Assembly (NCBI RefSeq): GCF_023343835.1 | Contig: NC_064472.1 | Location: 42,975,799-43,039,798, forward strand | DNA: 64,000 nt | Origin: Lagopus muta | Lineage: Eukaryota; Chordata; Aves; Galliformes; Phasianidae | Direction: 5' to 3' | Part shown: positions 13,216 to 26,325 of the stretch, in pieces | Layout: every line of letters begins with the position of its first letter | Position numbering within the stretch: the first letter of the stretch is position 1 | Notes under the pieces: generated by a model | Seen by the model: only the letters and a program-made list of their open reading frames with translations | Databases searched by the model: none | Told to the model about the DNA's origin: nothing | Translations under genes and position numbers: made by a program

Positions 13216-13724
13216 TCTGTTGATCTGCATTTTCTGCCAGCAATTTGTTGCAATAATATCAATCTTTCAATGCAGTGTCTTTCTAAATTCTTCTAATAAT
13301 CACTGGATCAAATGAGTAACAAAAAATACCCGTTACGTAGGGGGATTGTTGATTTGTAACCAGTACTGTGTTGCAATCCTGAAACACTGTGTACCTTAGT
13401 AAATAAAGTTTTGTTTAGAAAACAGAACTTGCCTGTAAGAATTAAATGCTGGAGAAACTGGGATTTGATGGAACAAGCTTCCTGAAGACCACACATCGTA
13501 ATATACTGAGTATTCACTGGGGACACAAGAGCTGCCAGCCCACACTGTTTTTGTGAACTATGCCTGATTTCTATTAATGTGCTCTCAATTAGAAATTCCC
13601 CAATCAACCATGATAGATTTGTATGGGATCAGATTTTTTTTTTTCTCTTCACCCAGGTTTTCTTTTCTGCTGGAAACATGACTTCTGCTAGAGGTCATTT
13701 CACTTTAGGTTAGTCCTGTATTTT

Positions 13725-13749
13725 TATCAAAAAATACAATTTTTTGATA
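13725..13749. repeat. Perfect AT inverted repeat
   Basis: The arms TATCAAAAAAT and ATTTTTTGATA are perfect reverse complements, 11 bp each, around a 3-nt loop. Related CAAAAAT and TTTTTGA pieces follow directly, so this may be a local slippage product. Confidence 0.8.
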
Positions 13750-14633
13750 CAATTTTTGAAAAAATACAATCAAAAATCAAAAAATCAGAATGAATCAGGT
13801 GAAATCAGATGTCCAGACCATCTTCTTTCTAGAAGACTGTTCGTCTCCAATAGGCAGAAACAAGCATCACAAATAACTGCTTTAAGAAATCTTGCTGAGT
13901 ATTTACTGAGATGCCATTTTGTTCTCTTGAAGCTTGTTATTCATTTCATATGCATATTTCTATTTGATATGCAAAGTTGGGATGCTCACTTTCCCAACAA
14001 GCACAAAATCTCAAATTTAGGGAATGAAGCATCTGCAAAGCAAAATGCTGAGCAGTAATGTGTGTACCATACTGACTTATGAAATATCCCACTTACTTGT
14101 GCTCATAAAAATAAAATCCAGTTATTCTTATTCCAAGTTCCCACCATTTTTTGTCTTTGCTGTTATCTGAACCTGACATTAAAAGATCACCTCTGAGATT
14201 ACCTGCTGAGCCTTTGCAAAGGGTCCAACCATAAAACCCAATGTAGGTACTGATGGGCACATTGCTGGAGCCTCCTCCACTCCCTGCTACAGTTATAGAC
14301 AAAATGCAGGAGATGTATCCTGAGCGAATGACCCATTCCTAACTGGTGGTAGGCAGGGTCCTGTCCCAGTGTCTTCATAGGCCACTGAAATGGACCTTGA
14401 AGGCTCTGGCCTATTGGCAGGCTTGGGAAAGGGCAAGATTCCTCACTCATACATCCTAGGCACGTGTCTGGAAGAGGAGGTGACTATGATGTCACTGGGC
14501 ACATTTCCAAGCTGGATGATAAATCCTCAGTAAGATACCAGAAGAAAGAATTGTGTACAGGCTTCAGCATCATCTGTTGAGGAAGTGTCAGTCAATGACC
14601 AGGGTTATGTTCTCTATGCCCATGACCCTCTGG

Positions 14634-14897
14634 TGAAGAACCCTTCCCTAACACCTCCCTGTCCCTCACCTGACATTATTGCAAGCCATTCACTCGGGTT
14701 CTGTCACTGTCACCTGAAAGTAGAGCTCAGTGCTGCCCCTCTACTGCCTGTGAGGAGCTGCTGACTGCCATGATGCCTTCACTCACCTCCTCGGGCTGAA
14801 CAAACACAGGAATCTCGCCTGCTCCTCACTCATCTTGCTTTCCAGATCCTTCACCATCTTTGTTCCCCCTTTTTAATAGTTTTATGTCCTTAAATAA
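14634..14897 (-). mobile_element. CR1 LINE 3' fragment, old
   Basis: The reverse strand matches the CR1 3' region. Recognisable blocks read on the plus strand are GAAGAACCCTTCCCTAACAC, the TCGGGTTCTGTCACTGTCAC block, and the GGGCTGAACAAACACAGGAA block, then CCAGATCCTTCACCATCTTTG. It is diverged and lacks the octamer tail. Confidence 0.8.
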
Positions 14898-15627
14898 GAA
14901 CGTGAATGAGAGCTTACTTAAATTGATAGAGCTACTCACAGTGCAAATAGACTCTAAAGAAAGTAAATAGGGTATCAAGCAGTATGTTTGTGCTCATCCC
15001 CAAGTTACTTTAGTAGTACCATCCAGTCTCTTCTGCAAAGCTGAAAACCTACCTTTACTTGTGCTAGGAAAGCAGGGTTGGAGAAAGCCAGGCATTACTC
15101 TAAAGCCAAGTCTCAGTGTCTGCTCAGTGCCCATGTATGGGCAACTGGGATGTCCTGACTAGCATGGGAAAGGGTAGGAGGACAGGAAGAGGCCCATTGG
15201 GACGGTTTCAGCCTAGCAGGTACACAGGGCACTCTTCTGCAAAGAGGGCTCTGTTCCTATTTTTTTTTGTCCTAGTTCACAGCCTCACTTGACACAAAAC
15301 TTCTGCAGATACATTCCAAAACCTGATGTAGGATTATTATTAGAAACAAGTAGACCTGGGAACCTACAGGGCTGGCCCAAGCAAGCTTTCTGGCTCAGGA
15401 GTTCTGGTGTGAGAGGTGGTGGTATGGGGCATCTCCCAGTGGATCTCCAGTGTGGTTCTCCCAGTGGGGCTGCACCGGCTCTGTGCTGGTGCAGTTTCCA
15501 GGGCAGCTGCAGGCTATGTACAGAAACTGCTTGCATTGCTGCCATGTGGAGCAACATTTCACAGCCACCACCAGTCTGGCTGCAGCCCACACATGGTTAC
15601 CCATCTCACCAAATGGACTTCAAAGGA

Positions 15628-15745
15628 AGGGTTTTTTGTTGGTTTTTTTGTTTGTTTGTTTTTTGTTTTTTGTTTGTTTGCATTTCTTGTTGGTTTTGTT
15701 TGTGTGTTGGTTTTTTTTTTATTTTTAATTTATGTGTTTGTTTTT
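15628..15745. repeat. T-rich (TTTG)n low-complexity tract
   Basis: Long T runs interrupted by G, with local TTTG periodicity. Confidence 0.9.
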
Positions 15746-16744
15746 TAAACTGTTGCTTTCTGTCTGCAAAGTAAAGTGATCTCCCTGAAACCTAGGCACT
15801 CTTGGAAATACGAGGTTACACTCTGGGCTCTGATGAATGCTTTTGTAACATAAATTTTTGATATACAAGCTCTGGGAGATACTGTTTACAGCCAAGGCCA
15901 AGGAAACCACAGAGCTAGATGAAACAGTCTGATATGAGATGTAGTTACTTTCGCAAAAGAAGATTTGATAAGGAGGAGAGGGAAGTCTGTACCCTGATAT
16001 TTCTAATTTAAGCAGGAAACAGCTGGAAAATATTTACTGCCTAACTCTGACTCAAACATCTTCTGATCAGTGTAAGCCTAGTTATGTGCTTTGCTGCTGA
16101 AACATTTGTTCATCACATCTCAGGCATATGTATAATAGGAAAGTTCCTGAGTACAAGCAGCCTGGGCTAAAATAACAACACTGAAAGGAGAAGCTGGCTG
16201 CACTCCACAAGGCTTGCTGCAGCTTGCCACTCGTCCCCAGCAGCCAGCCTGATGACTGGCTTCATGAGCACTTGAGATGTACGCTGCAGGTGAAACTGCC
16301 ACCAGATCCCTGGCTGAGGGACGGGAAAACTGAGACACGACCCCAATTGCCCTGTTACGTGTTTATGTCCTGCTCTGGGGATGTGTGTCAGTTAAGTAAT
16401 TACAGGCTCTGTTTGTGCAGTGTGCTGTACACGTGGCCACTTATATCCAGCTCTTTTATTCCTAACTCTGTGGTGGGCAAACTGGGCTGCTGGAGCAGCG
16501 CTATGCGCCCTTAGTGAACATGTTCCTTCTTGTTCCACAGGCAGTGTCAGCAGGAGGCAGGAAGCAGGGGCAGCCTCCTCCCCGCTCTGCATTCCACAGC
16601 CCACAGTTCTTCACCTCTAGCCCAAGAACAGGTCCCCACTCACCTGCTGCAGAAAAGCCAATCCAGAGTCAAACCAGAAATCCTTGCCTCTGCCTCCTCA
16701 CAGGTGATCAGAGTTATATCCGTGCAACTGCTGCAACAATCACC

Positions 16745-16748
<4 letters not shown>

Positions 16749-16779
<31 letters not shown>
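16749..16779. repeat. Poly(T) homopolymer, 31 nt
   Basis: An uninterrupted run of 31 T bases. No retrotransposon body is recognisable on either side, so I treat it as a simple repeat. Confidence 0.9.
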
Positions 16780-16782
<3 letters not shown>

Positions 16783-17549
16783 TACTTCAACAGAATGCAA
16801 ATTGTGAGTAGGATTTAGCTGGCCATCTGAAAAGGGTAGATCTCACTTCTTTCCTTTCTGGCAAGCCTCACAGCCTCAGCATCACAAAACCACACATGCT
16901 GTTTCACAGGCTTGAGGTGCGTAAGGGGCAGAGGTGCACACATCTGTTTTCTCAAATCCCAGCCAATACAGATTTTCCCATTTCCCTGCCAACATATAAA
17001 TGCTGTGCCTTTGTACTTCTGCATATGTCATTCTCTTTCCTAGGCTTATGAGATGTGAGAGAGACAAATAATGCTCAATAGAGCTGGAAGAATGGAAATC
17101 CAAATTCCAGAGCAAGTCCTAGAAACCTAGAAGAATTTTTTATAATAAGGAATGGGAGTAAGTTTGGAAATAAGGAAGGATTCATGAGAGAAAGCAGCTT
17201 GAATTCCTATAGTAGACCGAAACCAAACAGCTAACAAATCCTAGACATGCAGAAGTATTTTTATAGTAACCTGTCACAGAAGAAAAACACAGAATCAGTG
17301 ATTTTGCTGCTTTGTTCTGCTCTGTAATTATATTCTTCACAGAGGTGGGCAGATTGCGTCTTACTCACAGTAATGTATGTTGAGAGTTTAGCAGTATACC
17401 CAGTTCATGAATTTGACTCACCTGTTTGCTGCATCTTAGTAATTCAGGAGCAATTGCTAAATTGTTAATGTGACCAATATTTAGCCATTCATTGGTTCAT
17501 GGATTGCTTACATCTACTATTATAGAAAATAATTGTCTTGAATGGATTT

Positions 17550-17622
17550 TTTTGGGGTTTTTTTTTTTTTGTTTTTTTTTTTTTTTGTTTTTTTGTTGTT
17601 GTTGTTTTTGTTGTTGTTCTGC
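17550..17622. repeat. T-rich / (GTT)n tract
   Basis: Runs of T with interspersed G pass into GTT repeats (TTGTTGTTGTTG). Confidence 0.9.
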
Positions 17623-18870
17623 AGCTGCATGATCAGTAATTTCTAAAGAAGAAAAACACAGCTACAAAGAACAGCACAGGAATCATCAGTTTAGGGTAGG
17701 TACAAGGCAAGACATCTGTAAGTCAGACTAACATTTGAGAACTGCGTATATTCTGATGATCTGTATCAGAATTCTTAAGACAATTCTTACACCTGTGATT
17801 TGATTCACACAGATCACTTTTTCTTATTTAACAAGTTTTGTCTCAGCTGGGGTGTATCTTGCACCTGAAAAAAGAAAATACTCAGTTCATTTATCACCAG
17901 TGTCCTAGAGATAAATGCACATTAGTACACTCAGTCTTAGATTTCTCATCAAAAAAGGGAAGATGACCACAAGAGACCACCATGGTTCAAGAAGTCAATT
18001 TCTATAAAGAGTTTTTCTATAAAAGGCAACATTCACAGGAGCTTCTTGAACTCGTGCTGGGAAGTTCCTGTCTGTATAAGACACTGTGCATCAATGCACT
18101 GTCTGCAATGGATAGCATCAGTGAAAACCATAAGCATTTAGAAGTAAAGAATAACTTTCTGTTTTGTGTGAGAGTAGAAAGAGAAAGAAAGGTAGAGCCA
18201 GGAAGTTGTGCGTTGACTGCACCGGAGCTCTGCCAAGTGAAACGGGTCCTGGAGCAGGACAAGCATTGGCAGGAGCCAGTAAAAGGGAACAATGGTGAGA
18301 AAGAGAGGAAAAAGACCTGAACAATCCATTTCTAATGAATATGTATTTCCTATGAAATGCTTTTAATTGGGGCACAAATGGCTTTAACTTTCCAATTGCT
18401 TTTAGCAGCTTTCACACACCTCCACTCCCAGCAGGTACACAGTACCAGAGGTAGGAGGGCTCACTGCAGAGGAGGCCCTGCAGAGCCCTTGTGAAATGCA
18501 CCCTCTTGTTTGCAGAAGGATGAGAGCAGCATGTACTGTATGATGGACAGAAGTGCATCCTTCTCTCTGCCTGACAGAATTTTCAAATACTTGGCTAGCT
18601 ATTTCTAGCATTAGGTTCAACCTAACATAATTATTGCATGGGTTATAGGTCTGTGTGTCTGGCCTTAAGTCAGTCTTCACAAGCCATCTGGGAACCCAGA
18701 CATGGAGGGGTGGATTAACTTGTGGCAGCCCCATGAGACAAGGACTGAAGGAAGGGACATAAGGAAGTTTTTTTCCTCTGTCTTTTGTAAGTGGCAAACA
18801 GACAGCTTAGTCTCCTACAAAGACCAAGGCCTAGGGATAAGCACAGCCTGATACCACCTGTAGGAATAAC

Positions 18871-19127
18871 CATAGAATCATGGAATCATAGAATCATAGA
18901 ATTGCTCAGGTTGGAAAAAACCTTGAAGATCACCAAGTCCAACCACAACTTAACCATACTACCCTAACTCTAACAACTGTCTGCTAAATCATATCCCTGA
19001 GCACCACATCCAGGTGGTTTTTAAACACATTCAGAGATGGTGACTCAACCACCTCTGTGGGGAGCCTATTCCAGTGCTTAACAACCCTTTCTGAAAAGAA
19101 GTTTTTCCTGATTTACAGCCTAAACAA
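18871..19127 (-). mobile_element. CR1 LINE 3' tail
   Basis: It starts on the plus strand with repeated ATAGAATCATGGAATCAT units, which are the CR1 octamer tail in reverse. CAGGTTGGAAAAAACCTTGA, the AGTCCAACC box and GGTGACTCAACCACCTC follow, ending near the AGAAGTTTTTCCTGAT block. It is a typical short CR1 3' end of about 255 bp. Confidence 0.9.
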
Positions 19128-19130
19128 TAA

Positions 19131-19184
19131 TGGAATCATTTAGGCTGGTAAAGGTGGCTAAAAGCCATCTAGCCCTTCCTGCTG
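19131..19184 (-). mobile_element. Short CR1 3'-end fragment
   Basis: Immediately after the previous CR1 tail, a second tail-like piece (TGGAATCATTTAGGCTGG, then CATCTAGCCCTTCCTGCTG) appears in the same orientation. The first element may have inserted into, or beside, an older CR1. Confidence 0.55.
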
Positions 19185-19189
19185 CTAAA

Positions 19190-20050
19190 ACAGGGCTCGC
19201 TAACACACACCTTACACCAGACCTGTGTCCTTTCAACGTATGAATTCCTCCTGGGAACTTGGCTCCTTCCTCCCAGCTGCCATTAGGGAGCTGACAACAA
19301 CAGTAGCAGATGAAGTGGTCACTCGCTGCCTGGCTTTACTCTAGTAGGCCAGTGTCTCACAGGGCTCCAGGTGCAGCCCCTGCAGTGCTGGGAGGGAGAA
19401 AACTCCTATCCCAGAGATGCTGGCTGTCCTCTCAACTGAACGGACCCAGGCACATTTTGCCTGCTGGCTAGGATCCTTGCCACCTTTACTGCAGAGCTGC
19501 TGCTTCATCTGGGCAGTCCCAGCTCTTGCTGTTGCACAGAACTATTTCACCCCAAATGGGAGATTTTACATTGCCTTTTGCTGGCTGGCCCTGAATGGCA
19601 TTGCTACCTTCCTGCATGAAAGCCACTCCATAGGCTCCATGACTGCCCCTACCCCAACATCCAGCAGCCAGGGCTGGTAGAAAAGCCAGTGCAAGTCAGA
19701 CCAGCTGCACTTCTTCCATTGGCTTCAGACATACCTACAGTGCGCAGGAACTGTGGACCTGCCCTGAAGCATTTGAAGGCAAAGGATAGAGAAGTTTTCA
19801 CATAATGGAATTACTTTCCTAAGTTACAAGAAATACTTCTTACAGAACTTTCATAGATATTTGTTGATGATTTTTTTCCAAGTGAATATTTTTTGATCCA
19901 ATTCTGGCATATTCACAGAGTTTTCACTGTTAGTGGTTTTCTGATTAATACAATTTTCACTAGTAAAAATTTTTTAGAAAATATTTGTTTTTAATTTTAG
20001 AAATTGAATTCATATTCTTTGAAGATTTTTCACTACACACAGAATTAAAA
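19190..20050. other. Gene-free stretch
   Basis: No gene is recognised. The open frame at 19,417-19,680 (87 codons, moderately hydrophobic) has no family resemblance that I can name. Confidence 0.45.
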
Positions 20051-20053
20051 TTG

Positions 20054-20195
20054 TAGAATCATAAAATCCTTACAGTTGGAAGGGATCCTTAAGGGTCATC
20101 TAGTCCAACTCCCCTGCAGTGAACAGGGACATCCACAGCTAGATCAGGTTGCTCAGAACCTGGTCCAGTCTGCTTTACATGTCTCTGGAGAAAGA
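20054..20195 (-). mobile_element. CR1 LINE 3' tail
   Basis: Plus-strand text GTAGAATCATAAAATCC, then AGTTGGAAGGGATCCTTAAG, the AGTCCAACTCCCCTGCAGTGA box and GATCAGGTTGCTCAGA identify a CR1 3' end of the same subfamily as the 20.76 kb element. It is truncated to about 140 bp. Confidence 0.9.
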
Positions 20196-20760
20196 CTTTA
20201 TAACATTCTAAAAGGTTAAAAAATCACTTTGTTAGATGGCAAGGAGATGACTAGAAGATTAACTGTCTTCCTTAACTGGGTAAGACTTACCTAGTTATTG
20301 GCCTTCTAGCCCTACATTTAGACTGCAACCAACATATTGGTAGAAACAACACAGTGCTTGAGCCATTACACATTTTTTTGTTGGACTTAACAACAGGCAA
20401 AGCAAAAGCTTTGCAGTGGAAACAGACTCTTACCACAGTAAACATCTGATATTGAAGCACATCCATCTATATATAAGGGAAGAGCTGAAAATTTGGGGCC
20501 TCCTTACGTTCCTGTTTCTGAAAAATATTTTCTAGGTAATCCTGAAAAATAGTTGCTAGACAAATATTACACCTGTGAAACAGGTCATTTTGTACATAGA
20601 TTTAGCTTTCTGATGTCAGTAGGTCCTTATTAGTGGTCTTTTCTTGCCCTTATGGAAATAATGGAATGTGTTTCTTCCAGATACATTTTTGTTCTGGATA
20701 ATACTGAAACGTTACATATCTGATGCTAAATCTCACTGTTGCTAACAAACAGATGATCCA
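20196..20760. other. Gene-free spacer between CR1 tails
   Basis: AT-rich unique sequence with nothing recognised. Confidence 0.5.
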
Positions 20761-21092
20761 CAGAATCATAGAATCATAGAAACTTTAGAGTTGGAAGGGA
20801 CCTCTGAGAGCCATCTAGTCCAACTCCCCTGCAATGAGCAGGGACATCCACGGCTAGATCAAGTTGCCCAGGGCCTTATCCAGTCTTGCCTTGAGACTCT
20901 CCAAGGACAGAGCATCAACCACAACACTGAGTAACCTGTTCCAATGCCTCACCACCCTCACTGTAAAAGATTTTTTTCCTTATATCTAACCTAAATCTAC
21001 CCTGAACTTGAAGGCATTTCCCCCTGTTCTACTGCCCCAGACCCCGCTAAACAGTCTGTCCTCTTCTGTAACTTCCATTTAGATACTGAAAA
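20761..21092 (-). mobile_element. CR1 LINE 3' tail
   Basis: The octamer tail (CAGAATCATAGAATCATAG) is followed by the GTTGGAAGGGACCTCTGAG block, the AGTCCAACTCCCCTGCAATG box, TTGAGACTCTCCAAGGA and the GGCATTTCCCCCTGTTCTAC block. This is a CR1 3' end of about 330 bp on the minus strand. Confidence 0.93.
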
Positions 21093-24000
21093 TCTTCTTT
21101 AGGAATTTCTCCTTTTAGAAGCACGTTGTTCACTGCCTTTGAGGCATCGTAAGAGCAGAAATGGTTTTCGTTGGTGATCAGATGATACATTGAAGTCCCC
21201 GCAGAACACGCTGTTGAAACTGTAGAAAACACCACAGACAGGGCTGCCTTTCAGCACAACCCTTTGGATACACATTTAAGTTAGCTTTATAGGCTCTGAT
21301 TTGTTAGCAATTTTCTTCTCTTTAGATGTTCCCTCGTGATTTCAATTTATTTTTGCTGTGAAATACTTAAGAAATACTGTAGATGCTATAGGACTGCAAT
21401 GTTAGGGATGAGTGTTTTGGAACTAAATTTGGGTTTCTCTCTAATGTGAAGTAAACCCTTCAAAAAAATCCTGTGACAATACAAGGCCTATCCTTAAAAT
21501 ATCTGCAAACCCACCACTCCCTTCTTTAAGGTCAAAGTCTTAATTTGACTCCCTGCTTCACAGAGTACAGCTACTGAAGGATATCAAGCTCTGCAAGGAC
21601 ACTTTTGCTCTGCAATCCTGTCTCCAACATAGCTGATGGAAGGTTTCAAACCCAGAGACAGAAAAGTACTGTGAACTCCAGACCTTGACCTGGAAGCAGC
21701 ACCCACTACGCAACCAGTTTTGTAAAAAAAGGTCTCCTTGACTTTGGAGATTATGGCCAGTGTTTCCAGCCTGCAAAACTCCATTTCTAAAGAAAAGATT
21801 GTAGTGATCAAGGAATCTATTGGGAGTGCTTAAAAATCCAAACCTGCATGCAGGAGCTCTTGCAGCATCCATTATATTTGAGCAAGCTAGGTGCAAGTGC
21901 CACTCTCAACAGTTGTCTTCTGATGCACCAGAGGAACACACTATATCCAGTCTTTCATGGGAAAAAGATAGAGAAATATTCATAGGAAAACACAGTGTTG
22001 TAATTAAAACTATCTACATTTAACTAAGTCTTGCCAAGATGTTGCCTTCTTTCCAGTTCCTTTGTTCTTTGGAGAACAAAGTCCTTTTTCTGTATGCGTA
22101 AACTATCCCTCTGTAAATAGCTGGTAAATCCAACAAGGGCCAAATTCTGGGTGAGGGACAAATAATAATAATCAACTGTGTAAAATCTTCCACTCTGCCC
22201 TGTTTTTAAGAGAAAAGTAAAAAAGACCCACACAGAGGAGGCTCACCTCACAGCCAAGCAGCGCAAACTGGCAGACACACTCTGCATACTGCCCTTGTCA
22301 TCCCTCAAGCTGCTTTTATTCTGAGAACCCAGAGCTTGTGCTGAAAAAGACGTGCGGGTCAAGTCTGCACCAGAAACATCTGCAATCAGTGAGAAGTGCC
22401 AAAGCAACAAGAAAGATGGCAGTCTTTGTGCTATCCATCATCTGAACAACCTGAACTCATTGTCATCCAATCACAAGTGTGCTGTTATTGGTCCTAAATT
22501 GATTTTGTCCTTACTGATTAAATCTGTCTTGGATACATAAGAGGACAACTATTTCTAAAATGTGCCTCTTCTACAGAAGTGAATGCTTTTGCCTTTGCCT
22601 TTGGGAATCAGGTTCGACACCTAATTTGTGTTACTGTACATTTTTCTTAAGAGGAACAGTCTTGCAAAGGCAAAAAGCACAGGCAAAGTTTATTTCTACT
22701 ATGCTAATCAGTTGCTTCCATGCCCTTCCATGCACATTAAGCATAATATTACTACATTTGACACCTTTTCCATCATTTTCCATCTTTTTCATAATTGTAC
22801 ATAATTGCCTGAAAAGATAAAAAAGGAATACTTGGGAGTCTGACGTTCTTAGTCATATTGTCAGAAATCTATACTTGGTCCTGAATGCACAAAGAACATC
22901 CAGTGCCCAAAGAGCCATGTATACATAAAGCCATCACATGTTCACATAGCATTTGTAGTTATCTATCTTTGGTAGGATGGAAGACTTTCTCCATACAATC
23001 TCAATGAAACTATTTGTTTAATTATGTAATTCAAATTACTTATTAGTGAGCATGATGCCAAGATTCATCTTACCCTAAAACACAGGTATGGGAAAACAAC
23101 TGAACTGCAATTGTTCTTATTTGGGCTTTTGGGAGATATCTGAACAATCTTCACTGAAGAGAATTTAAAAACCTACATTCTGCATTTCTGTAGACATTTC
23201 CCTTCACTAAGCCCCCAGATCAGTTGTTGTACATAGGAATGGGAATGGCACTGGGACTATGCACATGGAAATAATTATGGCTATCCTTCATACCTCGTAG
23301 CACAGCCTGCTTCCCTTTCTCACAGTAACTACCAGCAACAGATGCCCAGGAAGGATACAGTGAGCAGTTATTCAATACATGGGGTGGAAATCACTCACTG
23401 TTTCCCTAATTTCCAGGTTTTTCTCAGCAGAGAGAGGCTCCCCACTTGCCTTAGGGCTGTCCAAGGAGCCAAGCAGGTGGGTGCCTGCCCTGTTAACTGC
23501 TTCTGCATCCTGTTGCTGTCATGCTGGCAAACAGAGGCATGCCAGCCAGGAAAAATCCTCAATTTCCTGCTCTGGAGAATCCAGAGAAGTTATGGTGGAA
23601 AGCTGGTCACATGGCAAAGGTTTCCAGAGAGGCCAGAAGATATCTGAAACCTGCTCTTCTCTGCTGCCCATTCAGAAAGGTCAGCTTCAGAGTAGAGCCA
23701 AGTTTTGCTGGTGAGTGACTCTAGAAAGTCTAAAAATGCATTTTTCCTCTAATTTTGTGTGTGAAATGGCCGAACTTCTCAAGCTACAGCTCTTCCTGAA
23801 AGTTTAACATAGGCAAACATGTAGTCTAACAAAGGCATGTATCCAGATGTGAAAAGATGAAACAAGTCCAATCCGGGCCCTAGAATGCGAAACTTAGAGG
23901 AACACGTCTGCACTGTAAGGCATTCTATCTGTACAAATACATTGGCCAATGTCAAAGTGACCAACGTTGTGTAAGCAACCTATGTGTATAAGCAGCATGC

Positions 24001-26210
24001 AGATCTTCAAGGAGTGAAAGAGCTGGCATGACTGCAAGGCAAGAACAGCTAAGAAAATGACACAAGGAGTGTGTCTAATAAGAGGCCTATGATAAATAAC
24101 AGAAAAAAATCTTTGCTGTGCTGACAGCTATGAAAAGCCCAGAAGCAAAGCACAGAATTTCCACTAAAAATCTGCCTTGACTTCCCTTTTGTAAAAATAA
24201 AGCAATTCCTTTGTAATTTCCCAAACTCAATAATTGTTTTAGTAGTAGGGAATCTTGCAGGGTCACATCTATTAAAAAGCATGCAAATTCTTTGAAGAAA
24301 ATTGTGAATTGCAATTGCATGCACAATGGCTATGATTCAGTTGTATCTCTCTTCTTAATTTTGGCTGCATTACTGCCACAGCAAAAAATGCTGTTTCTCT
24401 TCTAGCCTGTTTGACTCCTCTTGTGGGTGAGTGTGAATAGCTGGAGTGACAACCATGTGCTTACAGGATAGATGCACTTGTTGGCAAATCATCCTATCAG
24501 AGAAGAAAGAGAGGAAATGGTTGAGGCAACTGTGCAGGAATGCAGTGCCCAGCGCAGGTGCCATGCAAGCTCAAAAACTTTAAGAGCAGTGCTTTCCTTA
24601 TTCAGATAAGGCAGTCAGAGATGGTGGCACAGCAGCATCTGTCTGCCTTCAAAGAAATTTGTATCGCAGTATTGTAAGCTCGCTTCCCTGTTTTCTGTTG
24701 CATAGGAAAACCAGTGAGTGCTAAGAAGGGGGTTTGTTTTGTTTGTTCATTTTGTTGCTTTGGTGTTGTTTTTGTTTTGTTTTGTTAAGTGAGCTGGGTG
24801 TAATGTTTCCATAGGGGAATCTAATATTTCAACATTAAGACCAAGATGTTGTCTCTAACTAAAAATACACAGCAAATATAAACAGAAGCAGCTTCCAGAA
24901 GGAGAAGCAGGTAGGCAGAAATGAAGACAGCTATACCATAAAGTAGCATCATATTCTGCTCCTACTCGTCAAATAGTGATGCACCTTGGCTACATTACGT
25001 GCATAACCTGCAAAAAGGTGTTTGGTGCAGGGTAGATACTGAGTCCCTTGGTGGCACAGGCTGCATGGGTATGATGTCTATAAAGAAGTCTGGAGATCAC
25101 CATTCTCATTGCCCCTCAAACAGCAGGGAAAATCGGGGGTGGAATAAATCCCACAGGACTCCTAGGCATCTGTGCCACGAGAGGCAGCCACAAGATGCCA
25201 TATTTAGCTCTCATCTAATTCTATTGAAATGGACAGAGCTAATCAAGATAGTGTGGCCCAATGTTTACAGCTTCTTATTGCAGCTCAGCACAGCATCAAT
25301 CCTTTAAAAGCAGAAATGCACTTTCTCTGCAAATTACATAAAGGAGAGAGTTTGTAAATTGGCTTTCAATGTCTGGTTTTCCTTTATGTTTTTGCTATGT
25401 AACTATATCCCATTATGTAAACATATCCATAAACAGAGACCTCAGATCTTCTCAGCCTTTGCAAAATTCAGTATTTCTCCAGCATCACTGCACATTCCTT
25501 ATAACCGGCAGCACCACGTGCAGAAAGAAGGTTCTGCTAATCAGGGCTCAGTTTATGATTTTCCTAGGGACTGTAGAAGTCAGTAGTTTCAACAGCCAAA
25601 TTTGCTCTGAAAAGCAAAGTTGAAAAGCAATGGTCAAGTGATTAAATTTCTCTTCAGAAAGTGCAAGACTGCTCCTTTTTGGGAGAATGTGTGACTGCAA
25701 GAGGCTTAAATTTCTCATAAAAAGAACCTATATAGTGTTACTCTTGTGCATTTTCATCCAAATCTCTCTGTAAGGAACATAGAGATGACTAATATGGCTA
25801 ATGTTCACATATGTGTAAAGTGATAGGGCCCAAAATAGCCTTGCTTCTCTTGCATGACTTTCATGAGAGGAAAAACTCTTCCGTTTCAGCCAGCTTTATG
25901 TGGCATGACTCCACTGGCTGTTTGGCCCTCAGTGCAGGACTCTTGAGTACATAGGTCTCTTGTCAGCACGTCACTTGTATAAAATAGAACTCTCTTAGCC
26001 AAACATGCAGATAGCAGGACCTCTTGGGAACCAATGGAGATGGCACTTTGCTGTAGGTAACTCAGTTTTGGCTTCAGGCACAAAGAAATGGCTGCCTTCC
26101 TGTATATTTCCTCAGCTACACAGATTCAATCCAAAATTCAGGAAACAAGTCACAGTCACTGCCTTTAAGGCCTTTTCTGACCTCTGTCCTGTCACTGTTG
26201 GAGGTCTTTG
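21093..26210. other. Gene-free stretch
   Basis: No gene is recognised. A T/G-rich tract lies at 24,735-24,787. The block 24,180-24,370 contains an octamer ATGCAAAT (24,281-24,288) and a SOX-type ACAATGG further on, and may be a non-coding element. The short ORFs in all frames carry no domains. Confidence 0.45.
24735..24787. repeat. (TTTTG)n-like low-complexity tract
   Basis: Alternating TTTG and TTTTG units. Confidence 0.85.
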
Positions 26211-26325
26211 TCCTTGTAGAGTTCTCTATTCTTGGAGATGTCAGAAGGGTGACTACCAAAACTGCTATCTTGAACTTCAAGAGGGCGGACTTTGACCTGT
26301 TCAGGATGCTTGTAGCACGGATCCC

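Larger units (their letters stand above)
12660..14630. other. Gene-free stretch
   Basis: No gene or transposon is recognised. It contains an 18-bp tandem duplication at 13,180-13,215 and an AT hairpin at 13,725-13,749, listed separately. Confidence 0.5.
14900..18868. other. Gene-free stretch with T-rich simple repeats
   Basis: No gene or old transposon is recognised. It contains a TTTG-rich tract at 15,628-15,745, a T31 homopolymer at 16,749-16,779 and a T/GTT-rich tract at 17,550-17,622. ORFs over 15.3-15.8 kb run into the T-rich repeat and are artefacts of it (Phe/Val/Cys-rich tails). Confidence 0.5.

Noticed and set aside
15289..15774. 161-codon ORF with a Phe/Cys-rich end
   Set aside because: The hydrophobic tail is translation of the TTTG repeat. 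No domain in the rest.
16749..16779. Poly(T) as the reverse tail of a retrogene
   Set aside because: No gene-like body on the plus-strand right side in reverse orientation and no flanking duplication seen.
18871..21092. Regular short repeats that might suggest a CRISPR-like array
   Set aside because: These are the octamer tails of three separate CR1 elements, with no repeat-spacer structure.
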